Shown: positions 26,317 through 35,488 of the stretch, one piece after another
Position numbering within the stretch: position 1 is the stretch's first letter
Layout of the letters: every line of letters starts with the position of its first letter
Assembly: GCF_001425685.1 (NCBI RefSeq)
Contig: NZ_LMCY01000010.1
Location: 24,688-73,792 of the forward strand
Direction of reading: 5' to 3'
Source of the DNA: Massilia sp. Root335
GTDB lineage: Bacteria > Pseudomonadota > Gammaproteobacteria > Burkholderiales > Burkholderiaceae_D
Length of the DNA stretch: 49,105 nucleotides
Notes under the pieces: generated by a model
The model's input: the letters and a program-made list of their open reading frames with translations, nothing else
Database searches by the model: none
Told to the model about the DNA's origin: nothing
Program-made: the position numbers and the translations under genes

Positions 26317-27204
26317 GTGCTGGCCGGTTCCGCGCTGATCGCGCACACGACGAACCTCGACCTCGTGGTACGCCATGTGCTGGCGGGGCTCGGGCACGGT
26401 ATCCACGCGGGACGGGAGCGCGGCGCCGGCGTCGAGTTCTCGGAGTATCGTGCCTACGTGCCCGGCGACGAGTGGCGCCGCGTCGACTGGAAACTGCTGG
26501 CGCGTGCCGACCGGTACTTTGTGCGCGAGGCCGAGCGCGACAGCCACGTGGCCGTCTGGCTCGTGCTGGATGCGACGGCGTCGATGGCGGAGCCCAGCCG
26601 CGCCATCGACGGGCTGACGAAGCTGCAGTACGCGCGCGTGCTGCTGGCCTGCGTGGCCGCCGTCGCCCAGCGCCAGGGCGACGCGTTCGGCCTCGTCGTG
26701 TGCCACGGCGAGCGCGCCGACTTCCTGCCGGCCGCGCGCGGACCGCGCCAGCTGCAGCGCGTGCTGGCGCGCCTGAACGGCGTCGAGGCGGGCGGCGTGC
26801 TGCCCGGCGCCGACACCTTGCGCGCCAGCCTGCGCTTCGGCCGCGCGCCCGGCGTCGTGTGCGCCGCGAGCGATTTCCTCGACTGGCCGTCGGCGCTGTC
26901 GGACGCGCTGCTGCGCCTGCGCCGCATGCGCCACGACGTGCGCGCCCTGTGCCTGCACACGCAGGCCGAAGCGGATGCCGCGTTCGATCCGGCGCCGTCG
27001 TACCGCGACCCCGAGCACGGCGGCGCCGTCCACCGTTTCGACCGCGACGTCTACGCGCGCAATCGCGCCGGCCACTTCGACGCCGTGACGCGGGAGTGCC
27101 GCCGGCACGACGTGCCGCTGATCCAGGCGCGCATCGAGCAGGCGCCGGGTGAAGTCCTGCGTGCCTGGCTGCGCGCGCACGTGGCGGGAGTGCGGGCGGC
27201 ATGA
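26317..27204 (+). CDS. DUF58 domain protein (MoxR partner)
   Basis: 295 residues from a GTG start at 26317. It holds the DUF58 core EYRAYVPGDEWRRVDWKLLAR and a following von Willebrand-like segment with VWLVLDATASMAEPS, in which the DxTxSM pattern resembles a metal-ion-dependent adhesion site. No membrane segment is seen. Proteins of this type are encoded next to moxR almost everywhere and are taken to be its partners or clients. The stop overlaps the next start as ATGA, so translation is coupled. Confidence 0.92.
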   Translation: MLAGSALIAHTTNLDLVVRHVLAGLGHGIHAGRERGAGVEFSEYRAYVPGDEWRRVDWKLLARADRYFVREAERDSHVAVWLVLDATASMAEPSRAIDGLTKLQYARVLLACVAAVAQRQGDAFGLVVCHGERADFLPAARGPRQLQRVLARLNGVEAGGVLPGADTLRASLRFGRAPGVVCAASDFLDWPSALSDALLRLRRMRHDVRALCLHTQAEADAAFDPAPSYRDPEHGGAVHRFDRDVYARNRAGHFDAVTRECRRHDVPLIQARIEQAPGEVLRAWLRAHVAGVRAA

Positions 27205-28193
27205 TCCAGACGAGTTGGTGGTGGACGCTGCCGGTCGTGCTGCTGCCCATCCTGTGGCACCGCCGGAAGCGTGCGCAGACGAAAACGGCGCCGCTCGCCT
27301 CCGCGCGCTTCCTGCCGGACGCAAGGCCGCAACAGCAGCGCGTGTGGCGCTGGCACGACGTGGTCCTGTTGCTGCTGCGCTGCCTGCTGCTCGTGACCCT
27401 GATCGCGCTGCTGGCCGACCTCGTGCTGGCGTGGCGCGGCGACACGGTGCTCGTGGTGCCGGGCACGCCGTCCGCCGTCGTCGCGCGCGAGGCCGCCGCC
27501 TTCAAGGATGCGCCGCGTATCGACCTGCCCGACCGCGACTTCGCCGCGTGGCTGCATGCGCACGAGCGCGAATTCGCACCGCGCGCGCGGCTGCTCGTCG
27601 TGGGCGACGCCGTCATGCCGGCCGTGCTGCCGCGCTTCCGCCACGCCGTCCTGCTGCGCACTTCCTCGATGCAGGCACCGCCGGCCGAGCGGCACGTCGC
27701 GGTATTCAGCGAGCGTCCGGATGCGTGGCGCCGGCTGTTCGCGGCGGCGGAAGGATCGTGGCATGTCGTCGTCGATGCCGTGCCGGGGCCGCGCACGGAC
27801 GTCATCGTCTGGGATCGTCCGGACGCGCCGCCCGCCGGCCTGCGTGCGCCGCTGTGGTGGGTAGCGGATGCGGACGCGTTTCCCGAACTGGCCGGGGCCG
27901 CGAACATCGACGGCATGCGCTGGGCCGACAGCCCGCGCGGCCGCCTGTGGCACGCGGACGGCTGGCCGCCGCGCGATCCGGACGGCGCGCGCGCCCTGTT
28001 CGCCGCGTGGCAGCGGCTGCACGTGGGGCCGCTGCCGTACACGGCGCCGGCGCAGGTGCTCGTTGCGGATGCCGCCGCGCCGGACGCAGGTTCGGCCAAC
28101 GCGGCATCCGGCGCGCTGCGCCGCTGGCTGGGCCTCGCGCTCGTCGTGCTGTTTGCCCTGGAAAGGAGCGTGACCCATGCCCGGCGACCTTGA
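27201..28193 (+). CDS. BatA-like N-terminal membrane protein
   Basis: 330 residues. It opens with TSWWWTLPVVLLPILWHRRKR, the first segment of the BatA/aerotolerance N-terminal region, followed by LASARFLPDA and a second long hydrophobic helix (VVLLLLRCLLLVTLIALLA). A large, presumably periplasmic region follows, then a last hydrophobic segment near residue 312 (LGLALVVLFALE). The von Willebrand domain of full BatA is not recognisable. It probably forms the membrane part of the MoxR-associated complex. The end overlaps the following gene by 17 bases. Confidence 0.75.
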   Translation: MIQTSWWWTLPVVLLPILWHRRKRAQTKTAPLASARFLPDARPQQQRVWRWHDVVLLLLRCLLLVTLIALLADLVLAWRGDTVLVVPGTPSAVVAREAAAFKDAPRIDLPDRDFAAWLHAHEREFAPRARLLVVGDAVMPAVLPRFRHAVLLRTSSMQAPPAERHVAVFSERPDAWRRLFAAAEGSWHVVVDAVPGPRTDVIVWDRPDAPPAGLRAPLWWVADADAFPELAGAANIDGMRWADSPRGRLWHADGWPPRDPDGARALFAAWQRLHVGPLPYTAPAQVLVADAAAPDAGSANAASGALRRWLGLALVVLFALERSVTHARRP

Positions 28194-30162
28194 CCTCGCG
28201 CGACGCCTGGCGCGTGCCGCCATGCTGCGCCGGGCCGCCTTGTGGACAGTGGGCGCCGTGCCGTGGCTGCTGCTGCGCGGCGGTCCCGGCCTGCTGGCCT
28301 GGTCCGCGTTCTGCGCCTGGGACGGACTGCACCTGCAGCGCCGTGTGGCGCACGGCTGGGCGAACTGGATCGACGGCGCGGTGCCGGAGATGGAAGACAG
28401 CGCCGCGCTGCTGGCGCAGGAACCGGCAGGGGCCGTCGCGCAACTGCAGCGGCGGCGCCTCATCGCCCGCATCGATGCCGCGCTGACGCCGCGCCGGCTG
28501 CGTGCCATCGCCGCGGAACGCATTTCCCTCGGCCTGCCGTGGCTGGGCGCGAACCTGTTACTGGCCGGGCTGGCGTGGAGCGCCGCGGTGCTGCCGCATG
28601 CGGCCGGCACGCAAGCCGCCGCGGTCCGCGCCGCCGGCAAGCACGCATCCGCGCCCGCGCCGCACGCGGGGCTGGTCGTCAAACTGGCGCCGCCGGCGTA
28701 CACGGGCATGGCGCCGTCGTCGTCCGCCCCGCAGGATGTACAGGTGCCGGAACAGACGGCCGTCGAATGGTGCCTCGACGATCCGCGGGCGGCGGGCGAA
28801 ACGATCGAACTCAGTGACGGCCAGACGCTGCACGCGGCCGGAGCATGCGCGCGCTGGACGGCGACGGAATCCATCTTCTGGCGCTGGCGCGGCACGCGCT
28901 ATACGCTCAAGGTGATCCCGGACCAGCCACCGGAAATCGCCGTCACGCAGCCGAACGGGATGACGAAGGATCTGCCGCGCGATGCGCAGAACGCGGCCGT
29001 CGCGGTGACCGTCACCGACGACTACCGCGTCCGCCAGGCGACCCTGCACCTGACCCTGGCGCGCGGCAGCGGCGAGAACATCCGCTTCAGCGACCGCGAA
29101 CTGCCGCTGCCCGCGTCGAGCGATCCGCGCCGGCGCAGCTGGAGCAGGAACTGGCTGCTGACGGAGCTCGGCATGGAGCCGGGCGACGAGCTGTATTTCT
29201 TTGTGCGCGCCGGCGACAACGCGGCCAAGCCGCACATGGTGCAGTCGCCCACGTACACGCTGCGCCTGCCCGCGCCGCCGTCGGCGCAGGACGACGAGAC
29301 GACGGCGCTGCCCACGCTCGTCAAGCCGGAAAGCCTGCGCAGCCAGCGCCAGGTGATCATCGACACCGAGCAACTGGTGGCGGACCTGCGCGGCAAAAAG
29401 ATGCGAGCGGACGAGGTGCGCGAGCGCAGCGAAGGCATCGCGTCCGACCAGGCCGCGCTGCGCCGTCGCTACGGCCAGTTCCTCGGCGAGGAGTCCACGC
29501 TGTTCGGCAAGGACGACGACCATGACGGGCACGGGGCACACGGCGGCAAGGTCGACGTGCTGCGCGAATTCGGCCATGCGCACGACCAGGCCGAGAACGC
29601 AACCCTGTTCGACGACGCGACGAAAAAGCTGCTGCGCCGCGCGCTGTCCGCGATGTGGGATGCGGAAAAGGCGCTGCGCGCCATCACGCCGAAGACGGCG
29701 CTGCCGCCCGAGTACAAGGCGCTGGACGCGATCAAGGAATTGCAGCAGGCGGAACGCATCTACCTGCATAAAACCGCGTTCGCCCCGCCGGCGATCAAGG
29801 AGGACAAGCGCATGAGCGGCGACATGGCGGGCAGCGCCAGCTACCAACGCGCCCAGTCCGAGGCCGGCGAAATCGTGCCGGAGAATGTGCGCGGCCTCGT
29901 GCAAGCGCTCGGCGGGGACGGTCCGCTGCCCGCGCTGTGGACGCGCACCGCGCACGACTGGGTACGCGCGCACATCGGCGGCGACGAGCAGCGGCTCGCG
30001 GCGCAGCGCGCGATCCAGGACGTGGCCGACGGCAAGCCGGCCGCGCGCGCCCCGTTGGCGGCGTGGCTGCGCGGCGGGGTGGCGGATGCGCCCGTGCTGC
30101 TGCAGGCGCGGCCCGTCGTCGAGACGCCGTTCGTGCAGGCGTTGAAGGGAGACGGTCGATGA
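28177..30162 (+). CDS. DUF4175-like inner-membrane protein
   Basis: 661 residues from 28177, with GGAG 8 bases upstream. Two N-terminal hydrophobic segments (about 20-40 and 118-136) anchor it. The large remainder has a beta-rich part with LKVIPDQPPEIAVTQPNGMT and VTVTDDYRVRQATLHL, typical of the DUF4175 family. A helical, charged part with likely coiled coil follows (RQVIIDTEQLVADLRGKKM onward), including a His/Asp-rich patch near 445. It would sit in the periplasm. DUF4175 proteins are often encoded with moxR/DUF58/BatA genes; the function is unknown. The stop overlaps the next start as ATGA. Confidence 0.75.
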   Translation: MPGDLDLARRLARAAMLRRAALWTVGAVPWLLLRGGPGLLAWSAFCAWDGLHLQRRVAHGWANWIDGAVPEMEDSAALLAQEPAGAVAQLQRRRLIARIDAALTPRRLRAIAAERISLGLPWLGANLLLAGLAWSAAVLPHAAGTQAAAVRAAGKHASAPAPHAGLVVKLAPPAYTGMAPSSSAPQDVQVPEQTAVEWCLDDPRAAGETIELSDGQTLHAAGACARWTATESIFWRWRGTRYTLKVIPDQPPEIAVTQPNGMTKDLPRDAQNAAVAVTVTDDYRVRQATLHLTLARGSGENIRFSDRELPLPASSDPRRRSWSRNWLLTELGMEPGDELYFFVRAGDNAAKPHMVQSPTYTLRLPAPPSAQDDETTALPTLVKPESLRSQRQVIIDTEQLVADLRGKKMRADEVRERSEGIASDQAALRRRYGQFLGEESTLFGKDDDHDGHGAHGGKVDVLREFGHAHDQAENATLFDDATKKLLRRALSAMWDAEKALRAITPKTALPPEYKALDAIKELQQAERIYLHKTAFAPPAIKEDKRMSGDMAGSASYQRAQSEAGEIVPENVRGLVQALGGDGPLPALWTRTAHDWVRAHIGGDEQRLAAQRAIQDVADGKPAARAPLAAWLRGGVADAPVLLQARPVVETPFVQALKGDGR

Positions 30163-31628
30163 CGACTGCCGTTGCCGCTGCCGTCATCGGCCTGCTGGCC
30201 GCGCTGGCGTATGCCGCGCGCCGGCGCTGGATCGACGCCGCGCTGGCGCTGGCCGCCGGCGTGGCGCTGGCGGGCACCGTCGGCGAATTCACCGTGCCCG
30301 TCGATGCCGGCGTGCGCACGTTGCGCCTGTCCGGCGACGGCCTGCGCGCGGCCGAATGGGACGATCTGCCGGCCAGGCCGCTCGATTGGCAACGACCGGA
30401 CACGCCGGCCATCGGCCTCGACTTCCCATCCACGCTCGCGCTGGGCCGCGTGTTCACGCTGACCGTGCACCGCTCGTGGGCGGCGCCCGGGCGCCTGCAA
30501 CTGTCGATGGCGAACGGCCAGGTGCTCGCGGAAGCGAAGGACGCCGGCGACCTTTCCGTGCAATGGCTGCCGCCCGTGGCCGAACGGCTGGTGCTGAAGG
30601 CGCGCCTGCTGGACGCGGCCGGCAAGGTCGTCGACGAAGGTCCGGTGCCGTTCACGGTGACGGCGCCGGCGCCGCTGCGGGTGCGCGGCCGGTTCGGCGC
30701 GCCGTCGTTCGACCTGCGCGTGCTGGACGACCTGCTCGCGCACAGCCAGGCCGTCATCGACTGGCAGGTCGCGCTGGGCAAGGGTGTCGAACGTGCCGAG
30801 ACGGCCCGTGCGGACATGGCGGCGCCGGACCTGGAAATCGTGGACGCGGCCTGGTTCGAACAGGCCGGCGCCGCCGCCCGCGGCGCGCTGCTGGCGCGCG
30901 TTGCGGATGGCACGCCGCTGCTCGTGCTGGGCGCGAACGCCCGTGACGCCGGGGTGTGGACGAACAGCCTGCACCTGCCGCTGGCGCCGCAGCCGGCCAA
31001 CCGGACGCTCGGGACGGCGCTGCCGATGGCATCGGCCGGGCTGAATCCGGACGCGGAGCGCGCCGGCGACTGGTCCGGTGCGGACGGCCTGTGGACGCGC
31101 GACTGGAAGCACGGCCGCATCGCCTGGCTGGGCGTGGGCGACTGGCACCGCTACGCGATCGCGCAGCCGCGCCAGCTGGCGCTGTGGTGGCAGGGGATAT
31201 TCGACCGCCTGCGCGTGCAGCGCCGCGCGGACGTCGCCTGGCTGGCGCCGGACGAGATGCCGTTGCCGCATCAGCGCCTGGCCGTGTGCGCGCGCGGTGT
31301 GAGCGGGGAGGTGACCGTGGCGGCGCTGAAGCAGACGCTGTCCTGGCAGCGCCGCCCGGAGCGGGTGGACGCGTCCTGCGTGGCCGTGTGGCCGGCGGCC
31401 AGCGGCTGGCTGCACCTGCGGGCGCATGCGAGCGAGGGGCAAATCTATGTGTACGCGCCGGGCGACTGGCCGCTGTGGCAGCGCAGCGAGCGCCGCACCG
31501 CGACCGCGCACTACGCGGCGCGCACGCCGGTGGCGCGCAAGGCGGGCGCGCGGCCGCTGCCCGTGTGGCCGTTCGGCGTCGCGTTCGCGCTGGCGATGCT
31601 CGGGCTGTGGTGGCGGGAGCGGCGCTAG
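30159..31628 (+). CDS. Membrane protein of the MoxR/BatA-type cluster
   Basis: 489 residues. Two hydrophobic segments lie at the N-terminus (about 4-20 and 27-42) and one at the C-terminus (VWPFGVAFALAMLGLWW). Between them are beta-rich repeats and an alpha/beta part near 190-290 (LEIVDAAWFEQAGAAARG, then GTPLLVLGANARDAGVW). This part resembles the amidotransferase-like module often present in BatA-type proteins, but without visible catalytic residues. It ends the operon. A REP-like repeat follows. I assign only the general family, mostly from context and membrane layout. Confidence 0.6.
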   Translation: MTTAVAAAVIGLLAALAYAARRRWIDAALALAAGVALAGTVGEFTVPVDAGVRTLRLSGDGLRAAEWDDLPARPLDWQRPDTPAIGLDFPSTLALGRVFTLTVHRSWAAPGRLQLSMANGQVLAEAKDAGDLSVQWLPPVAERLVLKARLLDAAGKVVDEGPVPFTVTAPAPLRVRGRFGAPSFDLRVLDDLLAHSQAVIDWQVALGKGVERAETARADMAAPDLEIVDAAWFEQAGAAARGALLARVADGTPLLVLGANARDAGVWTNSLHLPLAPQPANRTLGTALPMASAGLNPDAERAGDWSGADGLWTRDWKHGRIAWLGVGDWHRYAIAQPRQLALWWQGIFDRLRVQRRADVAWLAPDEMPLPHQRLAVCARGVSGEVTVAALKQTLSWQRRPERVDASCVAVWPAASGWLHLRAHASEGQIYVYAPGDWPLWQRSERRTATAHYAARTPVARKAGARPLPVWPFGVAFALAMLGLWWRERR

Positions 31629-31707
31629 GGCGATGTGACTGACGGCGCAGCGCCCCGCAATAAAGTCCTCCGTTCCGGCGACAAAGTCCGTCGTTTCCGC
31701 ATTAACG

Positions 31708-31800
31708 CCCGTCGTTCCCGCGCAGGCGGGAACCCAATTTCAGCCAGCGCCGCCGTAACGCACATTAAACTTGGGCGCCCGCCTGCGCGGGGGCGACGTT
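31708..31800. repeat. REP-like two-hairpin intergenic repeat, copy 2
   Basis: Same layout as 18637-18720: CCGTCG, GTTCCCGC-GCAG-GCGGGAAC, a different middle, ACTTGGGCGCCCGC-CTGC-GCGGGGGCG, ending GACG. Just before it, GTCCGTCGTTTCCGC (about 31686-31700) looks like a partial extra unit. It follows the last gene of the MoxR operon. Confidence 0.8.
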
Positions 31801-31836
31801 CCGGTTGCGGGGAATCGATAAGTCCGGCCACCCCGG

Positions 31837-31855
31837 CACGTTTGTCCGGAACGTG
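31837..31855. promoter_or_regulatory. Dyad upstream of the MBL-fold hydrolase gene
   Basis: CACGTT-TGTCCGG-AACGTG, a perfect 6-bp inverted repeat 38 bases before the start codon. The centre contains one TGTCCG, the half-site seen at the two sigma-54 promoters, but there is no -24/-12 site here. It is a possible operator. Confidence 0.3.
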
Positions 31856-31892
31856 CGATGATCGATCGTCGATCCAATGAACCGCCACCGCC

Positions 31893-32957
31893 ATGTCCGA
31901 ACTTCCTGCCGCCACCGCCGCGCCCCGTCTTCCCGATGGCCGTTTCCGCAACGTCGTGCCGCGCCGCCGGCAAGGCATCGGCGAGATGCTGTCCCTGATC
32001 TGGAAGCTCGCGACCGCGAAGCCGAAGACGGCGGTGCCGGACCAGGCGCTGCCCGTACGCACGCTGACGACGGCCGACATCGAGTCCGCGCCCGACGCGA
32101 GCCTGTGGCGCCTGGGCCATTCGACCATGCTGTTCAAGCTGGATGGCCGCTACTGGCTCACGGACCCCGTGTTTTCCGAGCGCGCGGCGCCGGTGCAATG
32201 GGCGGGGCCGAAGCGCTTCCACGCGCCGCCGATCGGCATCGAGGCGCTGCCGCGGCTCGCCGGCGTGATCCTGTCGCACGACCATTACGACCACCTGGAC
32301 CACGACAGCATCGTGCGCTTGATACCCAGGACCGATCTGTTCGTCGCGCCGCTCGGCGTGGGCGACCGCATCGTCGGCTGGGGCGCCGACCGCGCGCAGG
32401 TGCGCCAGCTCGACTGGTGGCAGACGACGGAAGTCGACGGCATGCGCCTGACGGCCGCGCCGTCGCGGCATTTCTCGGGCCGGGGCCTGCGCGACGGCGA
32501 CCGCACGTTGTGGGTGTCGTGGGTGATCGAGGCGGGCGGCCTGCGCCTGTTCTTCAGCGGCGACACGGGCTATCACGACGATTTCAGGACCATCGGCGAG
32601 CGCTTTGGCCCGTTCGACGTGACGTTCCTCGAGAACGGCGCGTACAACACGATGTGGCCGGAAGTGCACATGCTGCCGGAACAGACGCTGCAGGCCCACC
32701 TCGACCTGCGCGGGCGCTGGATGGTGCCGGTCCATAACGGCACCTTCGACCTGGCGCTGCATCCGTGGTACGAACCGTTCGAGCGTATCCGCGGCCTCGC
32801 GCGCGCGGCCGGCGTGCAGGTGGCGACGCCGATGATGGGCGAACGCCTGTCGCTGCTGCAGCCGCAGGAGGGCGGCGCGTGGTGGCACGAGGCGATGCCG
32901 GCGCCGGCGCCGGCGCTCAGCCCTGGTGATCGCGCATCCACTCCTTCAACCCGTTGA
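31893..32957 (+). CDS. MBL-fold metal-dependent hydrolase (UlaG/NAPE-PLD-like)
   Basis: 354 residues. It has the metallo-beta-lactamase motif SHDHYDHLDH (H129, H131, D133, H134), the family sequence SLWRLGHSTMLFKLDGRYWLTDPVF just upstream, SRHFSGRG, and FFSGDTGYHDDF for the later metal ligand. This set matches the UlaG/NAPE-phospholipase-D-like group, which acts on lactones or lipid phosphodiesters. No signal peptide is seen, so it is probably cytosolic. The last 41 bases overlap the convergent methyltransferase-like gene. Confidence 0.88.
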   Translation: MSELPAATAAPRLPDGRFRNVVPRRRQGIGEMLSLIWKLATAKPKTAVPDQALPVRTLTTADIESAPDASLWRLGHSTMLFKLDGRYWLTDPVFSERAAPVQWAGPKRFHAPPIGIEALPRLAGVILSHDHYDHLDHDSIVRLIPRTDLFVAPLGVGDRIVGWGADRAQVRQLDWWQTTEVDGMRLTAAPSRHFSGRGLRDGDRTLWVSWVIEAGGLRLFFSGDTGYHDDFRTIGERFGPFDVTFLENGAYNTMWPEVHMLPEQTLQAHLDLRGRWMVPVHNGTFDLALHPWYEPFERIRGLARAAGVQVATPMMGERLSLLQPQEGGAWWHEAMPAPAPALSPGDRASTPSTR

Positions 32958-33687
32958 CCCAGTTCTTGGCCGGCAGGTTGTAGCGCCGCTTGATGTCGCC
33001 GGCGCGCTCGTACAGCACGGCGAAATCGATCTGCGGCGCGTCCTTGAAGGCGATGACGACGATGTTGGCGTCGTGGACCTCGGGCAGCCAGACGACGGCG
33101 TCGAACGCGTCCTCCATCGCCTCCAGGTTCTTGTCGTAGTTGGAAAAATCGCCGAACACGTTGGCGGTCATGATGCCCCCGATCTTGAGGCAGGCGGCGC
33201 AGGCCGCGTAGAACTCGGGGGTGTCGAGCACGGGACCGCGCGCTTCCTCGTCGTACAGGTCGACCTGCAGCACGTCGACCGTGCCGTGGTTGGCCGGGTC
33301 CAGCACGAAGTCGAGGGCGTCCATCTCGCGCACGTCCAGGCGGTCGCCGTCGGGCGGCAGGCCGAAATGCTCGCGGCAGATGGCGATCACGTTCGGATTC
33401 AGTTCGACGGCCGTCACGCGCGCCTGCGCAAAGCGCTGGTGGCAGAACTTGGTCAGCGCGGCGCTGCCGAGGCCCAGCTGCACGATGCGGCGCGGGTCCG
33501 GCAGGAACAGCATCCACATCATCATCATCTGCACGTATTCGAGCTCGATCGCATCCGGCCGCGCCAGGCGCATCGCGCCCTGCACCCACGAGGTGCCGAG
33601 GTGCAGCGAGCGCACGCCCTCGAATTCGGTGATGGTGGCCGGCGGGTGGCCGGGCCGGGAAAAGCGGGGATCCCTGGCGTTCGACAT
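32917..33687 (-). CDS. Spermidine-synthase-like (class I SAM-fold) protein
   Basis: 256 residues from 33687. It contains the nucleotide-cofactor loop IVQLGLGSAALTKF, the acidic strand end VTAVELNPNVI and DVLQVDLYDEEARGPVL. This is the pattern of spermidine-synthase-like aminopropyl/methyltransferase folds. It is shorter at the N-terminus than true spermidine synthases, so polyamine synthesis should not be assumed. The start overlaps the stop of the upstream TonB-C gene as TAATG, so the two are translationally coupled. It is the last gene of the minus-strand run. Confidence 0.82.
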   Translation of the reverse strand: MSNARDPRFSRPGHPPATITEFEGVRSLHLGTSWVQGAMRLARPDAIELEYVQMMMMWMLFLPDPRRIVQLGLGSAALTKFCHQRFAQARVTAVELNPNVIAICREHFGLPPDGDRLDVREMDALDFVLDPANHGTVDVLQVDLYDEEARGPVLDTPEFYAACAACLKIGGIMTANVFGDFSNYDKNLEAMEDAFDAVVWLPEVHDANIVVIAFKDAPQIDFAVLYERAGDIKRRYNLPAKNWVNGLKEWMRDHQG

Positions 33688-34055
33688 TACGGCAGCGACC
33701 AGGCGTATTGGACGGGTTGCCACGCCGCGACCGTGTGGCCGTTCTTCAGCGCCGGCTTGAAGCGGCACAGCCGGAGCGCGGCTTCGGCGGCCTGGTCGAG
33801 GATGGCGTAACCGCTCGACTTGAGCAGGCGCGATTCGCGCACGGTGCCGTCGCTGCCGACGAGGAAGGCCATCATCGACACGCCGCTCATGCGCGCCTGC
33901 AGCGCCGCGGGCGGATAGACGGGAGGCGCGCAGTCCTGGCCCGGCTGCTGCTGTTGCGGCGGCTGCGGCTGCGCGGCGGCCGTGCGCGTGGCCGGGGACT
34001 GGACGCAGCCGGCCAGCGCCAGCGCGGTCATGCAAAACAAGGGAAGTCGCATCAT
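33687..34055 (-). CDS. Small lipoprotein with a TonB C-terminal domain
   Basis: 122-123 residues. Two adjacent ATG codons (34055 and 34052) are possible; 34055 is taken because GGAG lies 10 bases before it. The lipobox is LAGC near residue 16, followed by a Gln/Pro-rich linker and a TonB-C-like domain: PVYPPAALQARMSGVSMM, GTVRESRLLKSSGYAILD and LCRFKPAL. It lacks the membrane anchor and long Pro-Lys spacer of true TonB, so it is unlikely to energise receptors. Small proteins of this kind often sit in the envelope with unknown roles. It follows the histidine kinase gene after 101 bases that hold a half repeat. Confidence 0.85.
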   Translation of the reverse strand: MMRLPLFCMTALALAGCVQSPATRTAAAQPQPPQQQQPGQDCAPPVYPPAALQARMSGVSMMAFLVGSDGTVRESRLLKSSGYAILDQAAEAALRLCRFKPALKNGHTVAAWQPVQYAWSLP

Positions 34056-34117
34056 CCTTCGAATACTCCAAAGTCGACGAAACCCGGAGTATCGCACGAT
34101 CGTGCGCTTCGGCGGGA

Positions 34118-34145
34118 AATTGCCCAAAACCGGGCTCTGACCCCG
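34118..34145. repeat. Half copy of the GGGCTCTGACCCCG repeat
   Basis: GGAAATTGCCC, then AAAACCGGGCTCTGACCCCG: the loop and right arm of the perfect palindrome at 43270-43323, without the left arm. It lies between the kinase gene and the TonB-C gene. Confidence 0.7.
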
Positions 34146-34156
34146 AAGTGTCGACT

Positions 34157-35488
34157 TCAGGCGGGGAGGATCAGGGTGACGGCCAGGCCGCCGCCGTCGC
34201 GGTTGCCGAGCGTGATGCGGCCGCCGTGGGCTTCGGCGATTTCGCGCGCCAGCGCCAGGCCCAGGCCCGTGCCGCTGCGCTTGGTGGAGTAGAACGGGAC
34301 CAGGGCGTTGGTCAGCACGGCGTCGTTCATGCCGCTGCCGCGATCGAGCACGTCGACGCGCACGACATCCTGCACCCGCCGCACATGCAGTTCGACGTCT
34401 TCCGGGCGCGAGCCGGATTCGTGGGCATTCTTGAGGAGGTTGAGCAGGGCCTGTTCCATCTGCGCGCGATCGATGCGGGCCGGTGATTCGGGCAGGTCGC
34501 CCTTGATCCGGAACTCGACCTGCTCCGCCAGCCCGGCGACGACGTCGGCCCAGGGAATGGTGTCGAGGCGGGGCGCCGGCAGCTTGGCGAAACGGGCATA
34601 GCCGAGAATGAAACTCTCCAGGTGGCGCGTGCGCTCGCCGATGGTTTGCAGGATCTGCGGCAGGCGCTCGGTCTGGCCGCGCCGCACGAGCTCCGTGCCG
34701 GAATGGGCGAGCGACGCGAGCGGGGCCAGCGAATTGTTCAATTCGTGGCTGATGACGCGGATGACTTTTTTCCAGGTCTGCACTTCCTGGCGCCGCAGTT
34801 CGGCCGTCAGCTGGCGCAGCAGCAGCAGTTCGTGGCGGCGGCCGTTCAGGCTGAAGTTGCGGCGCGCCAGGTGATACACCTCTTCCTCTTCGCCGTCGCC
34901 GGCCGTGAACAGGCCGTCGCCGCCGCGCGCCAGCGCTTCGACGAGCGCCGGCGTTTGCGCCAGCACCTCGTGCAGCGCGTGGCCTTCCAGCTTGTGGCCC
35001 GCGAACAGCAGCTGGCGCGCGGCCACGTTGGCGTAGACGATCACGCGCGCGTTGCGCTCGGACGCGCCGGGCGGTTCCGTCACGAGCAGCATGGCGACGG
35101 GCGTGTTCTGCACCATCGTGTCGAGCAGCAGTTCGCGCTGCACGAGGTCCAGGCGCTGTTCGCGCAGGACTTCGCCGAGCGCGTTGTGGGCGGCGATGAG
35201 GTCCGACAGTTCGTCGTTCTGCGGCCAGTGCAGGCTGAACGAAAAATCGCCGTCGCGGTAGCTGGCCACGGTCCCTTCGAGGGCGCGGAACAGCGACAGG
35301 ATCGGTTGAATCTGCGAGCGCAGGGTGATGATCGAGATGGGGACGACGCACAGCAGGCAGATGCCCAGCACGGCCAGCGGCCGGCCCGGCAGCAGGTGGT
35401 CGAGCGCCAGCGCGATCAGGATCCCGACCGCCAGCAAGGTGGCGACGAGGGCCGACCAGCGCGTGACGAGGGACAGCCGGAATTTCAT
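34157..35488 (-). CDS. Sensor histidine kinase, NtrB/NtrY-like, paired with the sigma-54 regulator
   Basis: 443 residues. Two hydrophobic helices (about 11-30 and 37-57) are joined by only a few residues, so there is no periplasmic sensor domain; the signal may come from the membrane or from partners. A HAMP-like linker (60-110) and a PAS-like region (118-215) follow. The dimerisation helix has phospho-acceptor His248 in VISHELNNSLAPL. The ATP-binding domain has NLLKNAHESG (N box), DRGSGM (G1) and GTGLGLALAREIAEAHGG (G2). Start and preceding stop overlap as ATGA, so it is translated with the regulator. Confidence 0.94.
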   Translation of the reverse strand: MKFRLSLVTRWSALVATLLAVGILIALALDHLLPGRPLAVLGICLLCVVPISIITLRSQIQPILSLFRALEGTVASYRDGDFSFSLHWPQNDELSDLIAAHNALGEVLREQRLDLVQRELLLDTMVQNTPVAMLLVTEPPGASERNARVIVYANVAARQLLFAGHKLEGHALHEVLAQTPALVEALARGGDGLFTAGDGEEEEVYHLARRNFSLNGRRHELLLLRQLTAELRRQEVQTWKKVIRVISHELNNSLAPLASLAHSGTELVRRGQTERLPQILQTIGERTRHLESFILGYARFAKLPAPRLDTIPWADVVAGLAEQVEFRIKGDLPESPARIDRAQMEQALLNLLKNAHESGSRPEDVELHVRRVQDVVRVDVLDRGSGMNDAVLTNALVPFYSTKRSGTGLGLALAREIAEAHGGRITLGNRDGGGLAVTLILPA

